Positions 1-10,619 of a stretch of 64,000 nucleotides of DNA are shown here, piece after piece. The position numbers were made by a program, and so were the translations under genes. The notes under the pieces are model-generated. The model did no database searches. It worked only from the letters and a program-made list of their open reading frames with translations, and was not told the origin of the DNA. The stretch comes from Coix lacryma-jobi var. lacryma-jobi (Eukaryota > Streptophyta > Magnoliopsida > Poales > Poaceae). Positions within the stretch are counted from its first letter, which is position 1, and each line of letters begins with the position of its first letter. The stretch spans positions 79,023,845 to 79,087,844 of the forward strand of contig CM019831.1 in the NCBI GenBank assembly GCA_009763385.1. The letters are read 5' to 3'.

Positions 1-599
1 GACGAGGGGCGGTGGCATTCGTGCGAGGGTGCTTTCGTTGCGAGCCCCTTGGCCGCTTGGTCACGAGAACCTTTATTGTTTGTTTGCTGCACTTGAAAAC
101 TGGTTGATGAAAATGACTTTACAATTTGAATCGGAAAGGTTGCAATTGGTCGTGCCCACGATATTGCTCTCGTTGTTATCTAGCAGCATGCTTGCTTTTG
201 CTCATCTTCTGGGTGCGGTTTGAGTTGGGCATGCTGCTTGTTGGTGCTTTCGCCTAAAGTTACTGGATTGGTGGCGCTATCTGAATGCGTTTTCGATGAC
301 ACAATCATCAAAGCGAAACCTTGGTTCCTGAAGCTTCCTATTTGCACTATGCATCTTGGCTGGGTTTTTCGGGGTTTACATTTGAATAGATTTTGTGGCT
401 TTGGATGGTTGGAAAGGCTTGCGCTTTGGTGTCTATTTATATTGACCTTCCTGTGCGGCGAGGGCACTGTATTTATTGTCTTGGCTGTACTTGCGGTGAT
501 TTGTAGGTGGGAAGTTAAGATGGCGTTCAAGTTTTGCACCTACTGGGGGCTGCTATCTATCTTTCCTGACATCGTGGACTCCGTGAGGGTTGCTCAGCT
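1..599. other. 3' noncoding region of element A, no gene seen
   Basis: This stretch lies between A's integrase and its unseen 3' LTR. An open frame runs on the plus strand (220-654), antisense to the element, but it matches no domain I recognise and has ordinary composition. I see no LTR edge here, so the 3' LTR should lie to the left of base 1. Confidence 0.5.
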
Positions 600-1113
600 T
601 GACTTTCGTTACCGTCCTCCCGTCTTGTTGGAGGGACGGTTAGTTTTTGTATAGCCCGCAGGCTTTCGTTCCGCCCTCTTGTTTTGCTAGAGGGTCGGTT
701 TTTGTATAGCCCACAGGCTTTCGTTCCGCCCTCGTTTTGTCGGAGGGTCGGTTTTTGCATAGCCCGCAGGCTTTCGCTCCGCCCTCTCGTTTTGTCGGAG
801 GGTCGGTTTTTGCATAGCCCGCAGGCTTTCGTTCCGCCCTCTCGTTTTGTCGGAGGGTCAGTTTTTGTATAGCCCACAGGCTTTCGTTCCGCCCTCTCGT
901 TTTGTCAGAGGGTTGGTTTTTGTATAGCCCGCAGGCTTTCGTTCCGCCCTCTCGTTTTGTCGGAGGGTCGGTTTTTGTATAGCCCGCAGGCTTTCACTCC
1001 GCCCTCTCATTTTGTCGGAGGGTCGGTTTTTGTATAGCCCGCAGGCTTTCGTTCCGCCCTCTTGTTTTGTCGGAGGGTCGGTTTTTTGCATAGCCCGCAG
1101 GCTTTCTGAGATT
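600..1113. repeat. 55-bp tandem repeat array, about nine units
   Basis: The string AGGGTCGG or a close variant recurs at 632, 691, 744, 799, 854, 909, 964, 1019 and 1074. The spacing is 55 bp except for the first two intervals (59 and 53). Each unit contains TATAGCCCGCAGGCTTTCG and CGTTTTGTCGG. Several open frames cross the array only because 55-bp units lack stops in some frames, so they are not genes. Tat-lineage elements are known to carry tandem repeats between integrase and the 3' LTR that can seed satellites, and this array sits in that place. Confidence 0.93.
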
Positions 1114-1408
1114 GTCGGTGGTTGCGGAGGATTTCTTTCGCCTAGCAAGCCGACATTCTCGTTTGTTAGATCGAAATGACGAATGTCTCAACCTTATGCT
1201 TGGTTGACTTCGTCCTTTGTTAGGCCACACAATTTTTCTGGGGGATTGCGGATGCTTTCATAATGTAGCGGTTACATTCGGCTGCCTCGTTAAAAAACCT
1301 CGCACCCCGATGAAGGTCTTCCCCGGTGAGGAAAAAGAGTGCAACCAACTTTGATTGCAGAAAGTAACGAAAAGAAGAAAAAATTACATCCAAATTCGAA
1401 AATACGGG
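1114..1408. other. Spacer between repeat array and integrase end of A
   Basis: This is non-repetitive sequence downstream of A's pol. No gene, promoter or LTR edge is recognised. Confidence 0.5.
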
Positions 1409-2893
1409 CTAAGGGTAAAAACGGCGCAAGTTGCTTGCATTCCACGTGTGAGCTGATTCTTCGCCCTTATCATTCAGCAACCGGAATACACCGGGTGCTG
1501 CCATGCTTGCCACGATAAAAGGGCCCAGCCACAGTGACTGCAGGTTACCTTGCTTGTCCGGCTGCCGAATGGTGACCATGTCTCCATGTTTGATGTCCTT
1601 TCGAACTATGGTCTTGTCCCTGTGGTGCTTTATTTCGGCGTGGTATTTTTCGAGATTGTCTGCAGCTTGCAGCCTTAACTCTTCGATGGTGTCAAGATCG
1701 AGCTGTCTTTGCTCCTGAGTTACTTGAGCCATTTCGGTCCGGAATGAACCCAATTTTACCTCTTCTGGCGTGACAGCTTCCTCGCCGTAAAGCAATCAGA
1801 ACGGAGTAAAGCCGGTAGCTCTGGATCATGAGATATTGTGTCCCCATACAGCTGTTGTTAGGGTGTTGGCCCACCTGCCTTTCGGCGAGTCGTACAAGGT
1901 TTTTGATATCGCCGAAAAGATTAAGCCATTCGCTCTCTCGACAGCCCCGTTTGCTTGCGGGTAGTTTACTGAGGCGAAATTAAGCTTGATGCTGAGTTCT
2001 TCAGAAAAACTCCTGAATTCGGCACAGTCGAACTGCTTCCTGTTGTCGCAGGTGATGAAGGAGGGAACGCCGAAACGACAAACTATCCTCTGCCAGACGA
2101 ATTTGGTTAAGGAGGTGGAAGTTATGCTTGCGAGGGCCTTTGCTTCCACCCACTTGGTGAAATACTCAAGCGCGACTGCTGCAAAACGCAGGTTGCCCGG
2201 TGCTGCTGGTAGAGGACCTACTATGTCGATGCCCCATCTTTGCAAGGGCCAGGTTGGCACTATCGGCATGGTTTCGTTTGCTGGGGCTTTCTGGTTTTTG
2301 GTGAACATCTGGTAGCCTTTGCAATGTTTGACTAAGTCCTTGGTGTCTGATGCGGCGGAAGGCTAGTAGAATCCTTGCCTCATTGCCCTGTGCGCTATCT
2401 CATGGGGCCCTCTATGCGCTCCGCATATTCCGGCATGCATTTCTTCGAGTAACTGAATGCCCTCGCACCTGCTTATGCATTTCAGAAGGTTGGCCACTAT
2501 CCCATTTTTGAACAACTGCTCCCCGATGATAGAGTAACCTTTCGCTCTGCTGGCCATCCTTTCGGCGTCTTTTCTGGACTCTGGTTCATAATTTCCAGCC
2601 AAGTAAGCAAATATCTGCGACCTCCAGTCGTCACTGGCGATAGCGTGTACCGAACTTGGGTGATCTTCCTCTTGTTTCAACGCTTTGGTCGAAAGGATCT
2701 GGTAAAACACATCAGGCGGCAACGGAAGATTTTGTGCTGCGGCTTTGGCTAATTTGTCTGCCTCTGTATTTTCGGTTCTTGGAATGTGGCGTAAAGTGAA
2801 ACCCGTGAAATATTTCTCCATTCTTCTGATTGCTGCCAGATACTTGGACAGCTCTGGTTCCCTTGCTGTGAAGTCCTTTTTGGCATGGCCGAC
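1409..2893 (-). pseudogene. pol: Element A pol, 3' part: end of second RNase H plus integrase
   Basis: In sense order the fragment starts with the C-terminal part of the second RNase H (RHIPRTENTEADKLAKAAA, with its last acidic residue). It continues through an integrase zinc-binding region (MHAGICGAHRGPHEIAHRAM), then the catalytic core: GIDIVGP (first Asp), ITCDNRKQF (second Asp) and GAVERANGL (Glu). The C-terminal part includes LYGEEAVTPEE and ends at NLRRFYP. Three open pieces (2821-2363, 2308-1826, 1795-1409) share one frame and are separated by single stops. One stop replaces the Trp expected after GFY. The last zinc-ligand Cys appears to be Tyr in CKGYQ. The first codons continue those at 12197-12393 across element B. 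Confidence 0.9.
2889..2893. other. Target-site duplication of element B (CCGAC / CCGGC)
   Basis: The 5 bp left of B are CCGAC and the 5 bp right of it (12197-12201) are CCGGC, one mismatch. Removing B and one copy restores A's frame: minus-strand codons read Ser-Gln-Val-Val-Ala-Gly, then His-Ala-Lys-Lys-Asp across the join. Confidence 0.88.
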
Positions 2894-2940
2894 TGTTGAC
2901 TCTTGCTAACGTTGTCACTAGGAGTAGACTATGGAATCTA

Positions 2941-2966
2941 TCCCTGGCAACGGCGCCAGAAAGGTT
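2941..2966 (-). other. Primer-binding-site copy embedded in the LTR of B
   Basis: TCCCTGGCAACGGCGCCA lies at 2941-2958, followed by an 8-nt gap and then TGTTGATAC. The real junction at 10602-10634 has the same layout: PBS, 8-nt gap, TGTTGAC. The other LTR has the identical copy at 10675-10700, so the duplication was inherited and is not a local accident. Confidence 0.85.
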
Positions 2967-3941
2967 TGTTGATACTTCTTAATGTAAGAAGTATAACTAA
3001 CTATTCGTATGACTATTGGTAGGTTCCGCAAGCGCACAGAATAAGTCTATTGTAGCGCTTCACCCGGGAGTAACCGAGTATCGTATTTATTTCCACAGGG
3101 AAGCTACTATGGCAGAACCAACACTAGGACTGCTATCAACAACTAGTGATTCTAGCAGGGTTGATCGAGATGTGTGAAAGGGGGTTGGTTTCTAGTACTA
3201 CTAAAAAGAAAATAAAGACTAACTATTACTAACCTAAATCGGCGGGGTCTGGCCGATGAACAGATTAATGTTTTCCTACACACTTACGATCACAACTAAC
3301 TTAGCAATAAAGATTTTATCTAGTTCTTCGAACCGTACACACCCTCTGGACTATTTACCTCAGACGTGCACAACGAGGTTTATGATTTAAGAACTAACCC
3401 AACTACGTGGTGGAATTCAAGGCTCCCAGGGCTGTCACCACCTGTTTGCTACCACAGCTATCCGGGGGGCTAGCCACAAACTAAGGTATAACTAGTCTAA
3501 GCACCGCGCTTACACTAATATATACTACTCTAATCTTGCGTCCAAAACTGGAGCACTGATTACTCAGCGAAGAACCCAAACTAGATACAAACTAAATACT
3601 AAGTTATCAATGATCGAAAGCACTCAACAAGAACAATAAGTAAAGAACTTAAAGTAAATGCTGAAAGTAGAAGAACACTAAGATAAATGAATGAAGACTT
3701 GGAATTATACCAGAGACTTGGAAGATCCTCTATTACAACTCCAGTTGTTCTCTTCTACACTCTCGCTCTCACTCTAAGTCTCTCAACTAGAGTGTTACTC
3801 CACCAGAGCTCCGCTTACAAGAGAGTGGGACTAATGAGGTGAGGTCTGAGTACAAATGAGCTTGGGGGGTCCTATTTATAGCTTAAGGGACCTAGGGGGT
3901 GTACTTATGGACCTAGGGTTAGGTCAGGGGGGTGAGTGTGG

Positions 3942-4246
3942 TGGCGGGCGCCAGCTATGGGTGGCGGGCGCCACTCCCCTGGCCCTTGGATCCACCGCCT
4001 CTTCAACAACGGCATCCAGGAGGTCCTCCAAGCCGGTTTGGGGTCGGTTAGCGTTGTCCAATAACCGTCACATGGGCAATTAGTCCATTATCCATGTGAT
4101 GCTGCTTCTTGGCCCTTGGATGAACCGACTTGGGTGAGCAACGGCTGCCAATGAGTGTGGGGTGCTTCCCCTGGATCAGTGACATGGCAGGGGGGGAGTT
4201 TGGGCTTCTCCCCCCTGGCGGCCGCCAGCTAGGGGTGGGGGCGCCA
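3942..4246. repeat. Two paired GC-palindrome modules in the 3' LTR of B
   Basis: TGGCGGGCGCCA occurs at 3942 and 3962. TGGCGGCCGCCA at 4216 is followed by TGGGGGCGCCA at 4236. Both pairs start 20 bp apart. Each unit is a 5-bp inverted repeat (TGGCG/CGCCA) around two bases; the last unit has lost one base. Confidence 0.9.
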
Positions 4247-4468
4247 CCCCTCCTTGGCCCAAAGTGAGCCCAGGCAAGTGGGCTTGCTTCCTGGTGGGTC
4301 CATTTGGTCATTTTGCTCAAAAACCCTGCAATTTCCTACATTCAAATAAAACTCAAGGACAAGTAGAAATCGTTAGTTTATAAAAGGTTTTTGGTTGATT
4401 TTAGGCCCTTGTGTTGTGTTATATGACCTTGTTGATGCTAAGAATATGACACTTAGTGAGCGTCAACA

Positions 4469-4484
4469 AGCTCCCCCAAGCTTA
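4469..4484 (-). other. Polypurine tract of element B
   Basis: The minus strand reads TAAGCTTGGGGGAGCT directly before the LTR start TGTTGACGC. This is the expected plus-strand priming site. Confidence 0.8.
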
Positions 4485-5771
4485 CCTCTTGCTCATCCTC
4501 GAGCAAGCATGGACTTGAAATAATTTTGGAAACTCTGTGTTTTTGTTGTGTATGCCCATATTATTTTCATCACCATGGAATTGGTAGCCTTCCCTGCACT
4601 CAAGATTAGAACAAAAGAACAGCAAGAAAGAAGGTTTGTCTTTCCCTTGCCTATTTTGCTAATCAAGATATGTGGAGTTTTTGCAAGTTTTGTTCAAAAG
4701 AAAGCATGCTTAGTAACTTCTGTGGCTCACTCAATCACTCATATTTGTATGTGGAAATGGAAGAATTATCCTCTCACTAAGACTTTATGTGGGGTTTAAT
4801 GGGTAGGATAAAAGTGAGCATGCAATGCTAGCATAATTTTGCCAAGTTAGATAAATGGAGCAAAGCAGCAACAAGTCATAGGTTCAGACCAGGAATGTGC
4901 AAGTGTGTGGTATTTATTGTGGCTACTACTTTCATGGCACTTCTCCTTTCTATCTCTTTTGTGGGATCATGGCTATGAATGAGAGCATTTGCTCTTTTGG
5001 ATATTCTCTTCTTTCTAGAGCACTTGCTCTTTTGAATTTTCTTTCTAGAGCACTTGCTCTTTTGAATATTTTTTTTTCTTTCTAGAGCACTTGCTCTTTT
5101 TTTTAATGAATGAATGATTATAGCCATGTCCCTGAGATTTCATTATGGAGCATGATATTTTGCCATAAAGTATTCCTAACAATGAATGGAAATAAAAGGC
5201 ATGTTGTGTGCGTATTCTCAGTGTAAGAATAGCACTATATAGGTGGGTGCAAGTGAATTCCTTGGTCTAAAGATATGACAAGTTTCTCTACCATGACTAT
5301 CAACAAAAGTCTAACTAGCTCAACACTAACATGCAGCGAGTGGAAGCTCCTACTCTAAGAGTAAAAATTATTTGGCTTTGGTAGGACTTTCTTTTCCACA
5401 GACGTACTTAGAGCAAGTTTTTAAATTTTTCAAAATAATTACTCCACAAACTTGACTTGCTCAAGTCAAAGTAGAAACTTACTTCCCTTTTACTTAGTCT
5501 AATGCTCATGTCTCAAGTTTAGTTCTAGCATACGTTCTCCCATGATAACTCTAATGCATGACATACATTTTTATTTATTAGAAAGACTTACGAAGAGAGC
5601 GTTTCATTTATTGCTATTTATTTATTTTATTTTTTTAACTGCAAATTAACTAAGATAAAATTCAAATTTAAACTACTGAAATAAAAATAAAACTGACATA
5701 AATAAAGATGGCAGTGATACTTACCTCGATGACGGGGGTCCTCCCCCGAGCTGGCTTTTGGCGTGGTTGGG
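4485..5771 (-). other. 3' noncoding region of element B
   Basis: This is AT-rich sequence between the end of the Athila-type ORF and the polypurine tract. It has no convincing coding frame. It contains one palindromic repeat cluster (4982-5097). Confidence 0.6.
4982..5097. repeat. Four copies of AGAGCA-CT-TGCTCT
   Basis: AGAGCATTTGCTCT lies at 4982 and AGAGCACTTGCTCT at 5017, 5047 and 5084. Each is a 6-bp inverted repeat with a 2-bp centre. The last three sit in a longer tandem unit beginning TTTCTAG, and variable T runs between units change the spacing. Confidence 0.88.
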
Positions 5772-7436
5772 CTACATCCATCCTTGATGACGGTACATAT
5801 CATCCCAGTTCTGCTGGTTCTGCTGCAGGAGAGAAGAAATATTACCCAGTTCTCCACCAGTTTCCTGGCGGAATTCCTGGAAATTTTGATTCAAGTTGTT
5901 CAAGTACTGACATATTTCAGCAGTATCCATGGTAAGTCCATTCATTTGGTGCTGAAGGTATCCCATATCGCGCATCCACTCATCCTGATGAAAGGACGAA
6001 TGGCGAGCGGCCTGTGGCGAGATTCCCCTATGGAAGAACTCATCACCACGGCCAGTGTACCGGGTGGATCCTCCCAAGGAATGGGATGAACTCCCCAACT
6101 GGGATGAGTGAAAGGACGCCTCCTGGCCGTATTCCCACCGCGGATGTTGCGGTTGCTGCCAATTTGATCCTCCTGCTTGGTGCGAGCCAGGGGGTATCAA
6201 ATGACCATAGTGTGCTGCTCCATCATACTGCCCTGCATGGAAAGGGTCAAACTCCTATGCCGTTGTTGCTGCTCTTGCAGCCTCTTCTGCTGTGCGGGTC
6301 TGCGCTCGCGTCCTCCTCCTGGGAACCTGCATGATGTTCTCTCGTGCCAACCTGTGGTTTTGCTCTGCCTCGGTTTCCAGGGCCAAAAGTAATGTTGGTG
6401 CATTCACCAACCAAAGTGACATATCAGGAAGAGCGATTTTATTCACATAATCTTGATAGATCATGTGAATCTCACCGGTCTCCTGGTTCTCATGCAATAG
6501 GTGTCCTTGCGAGAAGTGCTCCATTGTCAAAAGGTCTCGGTCACTAGGAATGTAGGAGTATATAGCGGTGTTCAGCAGACCCATGTTAAAAGCCAGTCTA
6601 GTTATCCATGATGTCATTTCAATATTTCCAGTGCGTTGATTAAATTTAGACCAGTAGTCTACCATGGCCTTGGCGGGTGATACTTTTATGTGGTTAACTA
6701 GAGCATAAAGCAGCAGCATTTCAGGCTTTTTAATTGGTCTCAAGTCAGGTCTTGGAAAAAGTGTGATACTAATATATTTGTGGAAAAACCTGAGCGTGGG
6801 GTTGTGGACATTACTTGTACGGGGCAAGCCTGGGCCTCTGTTCCCAGCAATGCTTTTCCAAAAATCATTTCTATGAAAACCTGTACAAGCAGACTCCAGG
6901 TTTAGCAAGCATGAATCATCAAAATTAAAGTGCTTGCTGAACTGCCCCCACGAAAGAGAGTGCTCTTCATTAAAAAGCCGGAAAGTTATGTGAGTAGCAG
7001 ACAATTGCATGGTAGCTAGAAATTCCATTGTGAGGGGAAGGATTCCCTCCTCATTAACCATCCATGCATCTTCCCAACCTAGGGTTCGAGAAATATAGAG
7101 AAACTCACTGTCCATACCAGTGCGACGTAGCAAGTCGTTGTCGATGCGGCGGGTGTGAACGAACTCCCTCTCACTGAGGATGTTCCGGGCCTGCCACTCC
7201 CGATCACTCTGCCAGATGATATCATTGACGGAGTTCAGGATGCGGATGGTCGGTCCGGCCTGGTGTGTGAACGGAGAGTTCCGATCCACCGACATTTTGT
7301 TGGTGGATGGAGTACCCCACCCGGCGCTCTCCTCATCACTCCCAGCAAAGCGAATGTGGGTGTTTGCTCTCGACGAACTTCCCTCACCCTTACTCTTCTT
7401 CTTCTTGCCGGTGAAGAAGTTCTTGAGAGGGCCCAT
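5772..7436 (-). pseudogene. Athila-type extra ORF of element B, one internal stop
   Basis: The reading frame runs about 555 codons from the ATG at 7436, with one TAG at about 6252-6254 that would be CAG before a C-to-T change. The N-terminus is basic (GKKKKSKGEG). A central region (SEREFVHTRRID to IYSYIPSDRDLL) resembles the Athila ORF-1/putative plant transposon protein family, as I remember it. The C-terminus is Gln-rich with a possible coiled coil (MDTAEICQYLNNLNQNFQEF). The open frame extends upstream to 7901, but I chose 7436 because a TATA box (7517-7525) lies just upstream and the 7437-7901 part contains GC palindromes and reads like promoter. The molecular function of this family is unknown to me. 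Confidence 0.7.
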
Positions 7437-7516
7437 GACTTCCTTGCTAGTGCTCAAGATGGCTGATGTTTTTGTGTTTTGAGTGAGTTGTGAGAACTTG
7501 CATGTGCTGTGGGTAG

Positions 7517-7525
7517 CATTTATAG
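7517..7525 (-). promoter_or_regulatory. Putative internal promoter (TATA box) for the Athila-type ORF
   Basis: The minus strand reads CTATAAATG about 80 nt before the start codon at 7436. It is followed by a CA-rich leader without ATG-initiated long frames, typical of a plant 5' UTR. Paired GC palindromes lie just upstream (7566-7597), as they do upstream of the LTR TATA box. Confidence 0.55.
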
Positions 7526-7565
7526 GCTGAGGATGGAAGGGGGAAGGATGTGAGCTCCTCCCACT

Positions 7566-7597
7566 TGGCGGGCACCACCAATAAGTGGCAGGCGCCA
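7566..7597. repeat. Paired GC-palindrome module
   Basis: TGGCGGGCACCA at 7566 and TGGCAGGCGCCA at 7586 start 20 bp apart, upstream of the internal TATA box. Confidence 0.9.
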
Positions 7598-7838
7598 CCC
7601 CACATTGCCCATTTTTTCCTGCAACCGACACATGAGGTTTCCCTCGTAATGTCCACTGAAATTCCAGGTGGGGAATAAAGTGGTTGGTCGGTGCAAAGTG
7701 AAAAGAGTGTAACCTCCAAAATGGGGCAAGTGAGTTGGAAATTTTAGAGATCAATTCTTCATCCTGATCATACTTTATACCAAGGATGGTGGGAAACTTA
7801 CTCGGGAGCAGTTTTGTACAGAAATGTGGAAATAGAGG

Positions 7839-7870
7839 TGGCGGGCACCAGGAAAATGTGGCGGGCGCCA
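7839..7870. repeat. Paired GC-palindrome module
   Basis: TGGCGGGCACCA at 7839 and TGGCGGGCGCCA at 7859 start 20 bp apart. Confidence 0.9.
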
Positions 7871-8132
7871 CCCTCTTGGCTGAAATTTCACTCCAACTCA
7901 CCCTACTTTCTCCTAGTGCTCTCCTTGTCGCTCTCCATCACATGTGCACCAGAATTTTTGGGTGGAGATGTGTCCAAAAGGTGGAGTGAAGAGGGGGAGA
8001 CATGGGGAGACATGGAAGTGAGTGATTGCATTGAAATGAGCAAAGCCATGGGTCTCCCTTGGTGTTATTTGGCTCTAGGAGGTAGGTGTAATAGTCTAGA
8101 GATTGGCTAGTGCTCCCTAGTGCACACTAGGG

Positions 8133-8164
8133 TGGCGGGCGCCAGCATGGGGTGGCGGGCGCCA
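8133..8164. repeat. Paired GC-palindrome module
   Basis: TGGCGGGCGCCA at 8133 and at 8153 start 20 bp apart; both units are perfect copies of the motif. Confidence 0.92.
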
Positions 8165-8336
8165 CCCCTATGGCTGCCATAAGCCCCCTAGGTGCCACCT
8201 AATCACTCTAGTAAACATCTACTATGCAGAAAATTAATTTGCTTAAGTAAAATGAAAAATTAAATGAGGGCATAAAGACTTACCTTAGCCTAACTTACCT
8301 TGGTTAGCCGCTTTGGATTCCTGATTAGTGTCGCTT

Positions 8337-10526
8337 TCACGGTGGTTGTGGTGGAGTGTCGGCACCGACGAACCTTGATGACGGGTGTTTTTCCGGTCGC
8401 AGTGTGAACTCGAATTTCTCCTCCTTTCCACTGATGTGGAGCTGAATTTCTCTAGCTCCTACATCAATGGTGGCTTTTGCAGTGCTCAGAAATGGTCGTC
8501 CCAAGATCAATGACGTCCGGTGGTCGGGATTAATATCCAGAACCACGAAATCCACCGGGACAAAGAGATTCCGGATTTTCACCGGAACATTCTCTGCTAT
8601 TCCCGCGGGATATCGGAGCGATTGATCGGCTAGCTGCAAACACATAGAAGTAGGGGACAAGGTATGATGATTTAATTTATCATATATTACCTTGGGCATG
8701 ACGCTGACGCTTGCTCCTAGATCATAGAGTGCATGCTCGAAGTGCTGCTCTCCAATTGAACATGCGATCGTTGGGTTTTCTGGGTCCTTCTTCTTTTCTG
8801 GGAGTTGGTTTAAAATGACCGCACGACAATCTTCAGTCAATTTAACCACATCCCTACTTGGAATTGGTTTCTTCTTATTGAGCATGTCTCTCAAATATTT
8901 TGCATAAGTTGGAACCTACATAGCGTCAATAAATGGCACATGTATATATAATTTTTGAATTACCTCGACAAATTTCTTGAATTGGTCGTCTTCCGTCGGA
9001 TTTCTTTTTCAATCTGGAAAAGGTAATACATGTGTATCATAGAATTCATGAGGAGCAGTTCGTACCTTGGATGAAGGTTCAGCTGGGGTCTCCTCTTCTT
9101 CGTCTTCTTCAACATTAACAATATTTTTCTTTGTAGCAGCATTACTATTAGGAACTAAATTAGGATGAGGTGGATCACAAGTGGATTTACCACCTCTCAT
9201 TGTTACAGCTTTTAATTCCTCATAGCATTTAATTTGAGATTTAATGTTATCTACTTTTTGCTCTAATCTCTTATTAAAATTAATTTGTTCCCTAAATGCT
9301 TCAGAAAAATCTTTCAGTTTAGCATAAATTCCTTCTAACATTTTATCATGTTCAATTAATTTATTATTTATGCTATCATTAATTCTACCTTGATTAGAAA
9401 CTAATTTTCTAATAGGAGAATTAAATACGGAGGTTTGAGGCATACCTTTATTATTCCATTGTTGGATCATTGGAATTGGAGGTTCTCCATAGCCACCATT
9501 ATTAAGAAGGGATTTGGCATCCTCTTTCTTAATTTCTGCTTGACCTTCACTTGACGAAGCGGCTCTTTGCTTGGCGTCGTACTCTTTTGCAGCACGATCT
9601 CTCTTCTCATTTATCCTTTGCTCTAGCAATTTTACCAAAGTTTGCAGGGTAATAGAATCAGCTTGCTTAATTTCAGACATACCTCTAGCACGTTTTTCTA
9701 TCCATCCTTGATTCGCCACCATTGTCGCGATCAGTTTGGTTGCCTTCTCTACAGTGAGAGAGAGGTATGCACCTCCGGCGACAGCATCAATGTGTTGTCG
9801 AGATTCTTGCTGGAGTCCATTGTAGAAGCTCTGGATCAAGTACCAGTCTTGCATACCATGGTGTGGACAGTATTCAACATACTCTTGTAGTCTCTCTCAA
9901 GCTTCAGTGATTGTTTCTTCGTCTCCCTGTCCAAAGTTGGAAATCTTGCTACGGACAAGAATAGTACGACTTATCGGGCAGAACTTGTTGAGGAATTGAT
10001 CCGCGCATCTCACCCATGTCAGTAGGTGTCCAAAGTTGAAGAGGAACCACTGCTTCGCTTTTTCCACTAATGAAAATGGAAAAAGACGAAGTCTGATGGC
10101 ATCCTGCAAAACTCCCTGCACAGAAATTATACTACATATCTCCAGAAAATTTCGGAGGTGAGCGTTGGCATCCTCAGAAGGTTTGCCATTAAATGCAATA
10201 GCTTGAGCCATACGTATTAAGTGAGGTTTAAGCTCAAAATCTACTATACTAGTAGAAGGTAACACTGGAATGTGAGCAAGAGTAGGCATGGAATACTCAC
10301 ATAGTGTTTTGGTCAACGTCGATGTTGATTGATCGTTGGACCAGCTTGGTTCGTCAGTCACTTTTGACTGGGATTCTTGTCTCAAGGAACTCCTCTCACG
10401 AAGCTCCAGGTTCTTCCTCGGAGGAGTGAGATTAGCTCTCCCTCTCCTAAGAATGGCCTCAGGATCTTCTTGATAGTCGCTCGGAAGATTGAATCCGGCC
10501 ATGACTACTTGAACGATCACAAACAA
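8337..10526 (-). pseudogene. gag-pro: Athila-like gag-protease of element B
   Basis: One frame runs from the ATG at 10526 (MAGFNLPSDYQEDPEAIL) to 8337 with three in-frame stops. The capsid region matches the Athila gag pattern: FELKPHLIRMAQAIAFNG, DANAHLRNFLEICS, RLRLFPFSLVEKAKQWF and YCPHHGMQDWYLIQSFYNGL. The middle is charged and Asn-rich. The protease has ALYDLGASVSVMP as its active site (D-L-G-A-S form) and LILGRPFL near its end. Stops fall at about 9897 (Trp codon to TGA), about 9009 and about 8920 (Gln to TAG); each is one C-to-T or G-to-A change from a sensible codon. The frame is otherwise intact over about 730 codons, which suggests recent decay. There is no downstream RT. Confidence 0.9.
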
Positions 10527-10601
10527 CGAATATATATACCCGCTAGAACTACGGGGGTTAATTCAATAGAAATCACAAAGAATTAATTCTAGCCAATTGC
10601 T

Positions 10602-10619
10602 TCCCCGACAACGGCGCCA
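10602..10619 (-). other. Primer binding site of element B (tRNA-Asp type)
   Basis: The minus strand reads TGGCGCCGTTGTCGGGGA, one mismatch from the complement of the plant tRNA-Asp 3' end. It lies 8 nt inside the 5' LTR edge at 10628. Confidence 0.85.

Larger units (their letters stand above)
2894..4468 (-). repeat. 3' LTR of element B
   Basis: This 1575-bp LTR is TGTTGAC to GTCAACA and matches 10628-12196 with few differences. It contains an embedded primer-binding-site copy (2941-2958), a TATA box on the minus strand (CTATAAATAG, 3872-3881) and two paired palindrome modules. Confidence 0.95.
7526..8336. other. Spacer where pol would be expected in B
   Basis: Between the protease end (8337) and the ORF promoter there is no RT, RNase H or integrase motif on either strand. 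The stretch holds three paired palindrome modules (7566-7597, 7839-7870, 8133-8164), spaced about 280 bp apart. Confidence 0.75.

Noticed and set aside
220..654. 144-codon plus-strand frame
   Set aside because: It is antisense to element A, matches no known protein, and runs into the 55-bp array.
600..1113. CRISPR-like regular repeat array
   Set aside because: Units are contiguous with no unique spacers, and the context is a plant retrotransposon.
557..1148. Overlapping open frames on both strands with repeated peptides
   Set aside because: They are translations of the 55-bp tandem array; 55 is not a multiple of 3 and several frames lack stops by chance. No known domain.
5772..7436. Athila-type ORF as an envelope protein
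   Set aside because: I see no signal peptide or convincing membrane segment, so I did not call it envelope-like.
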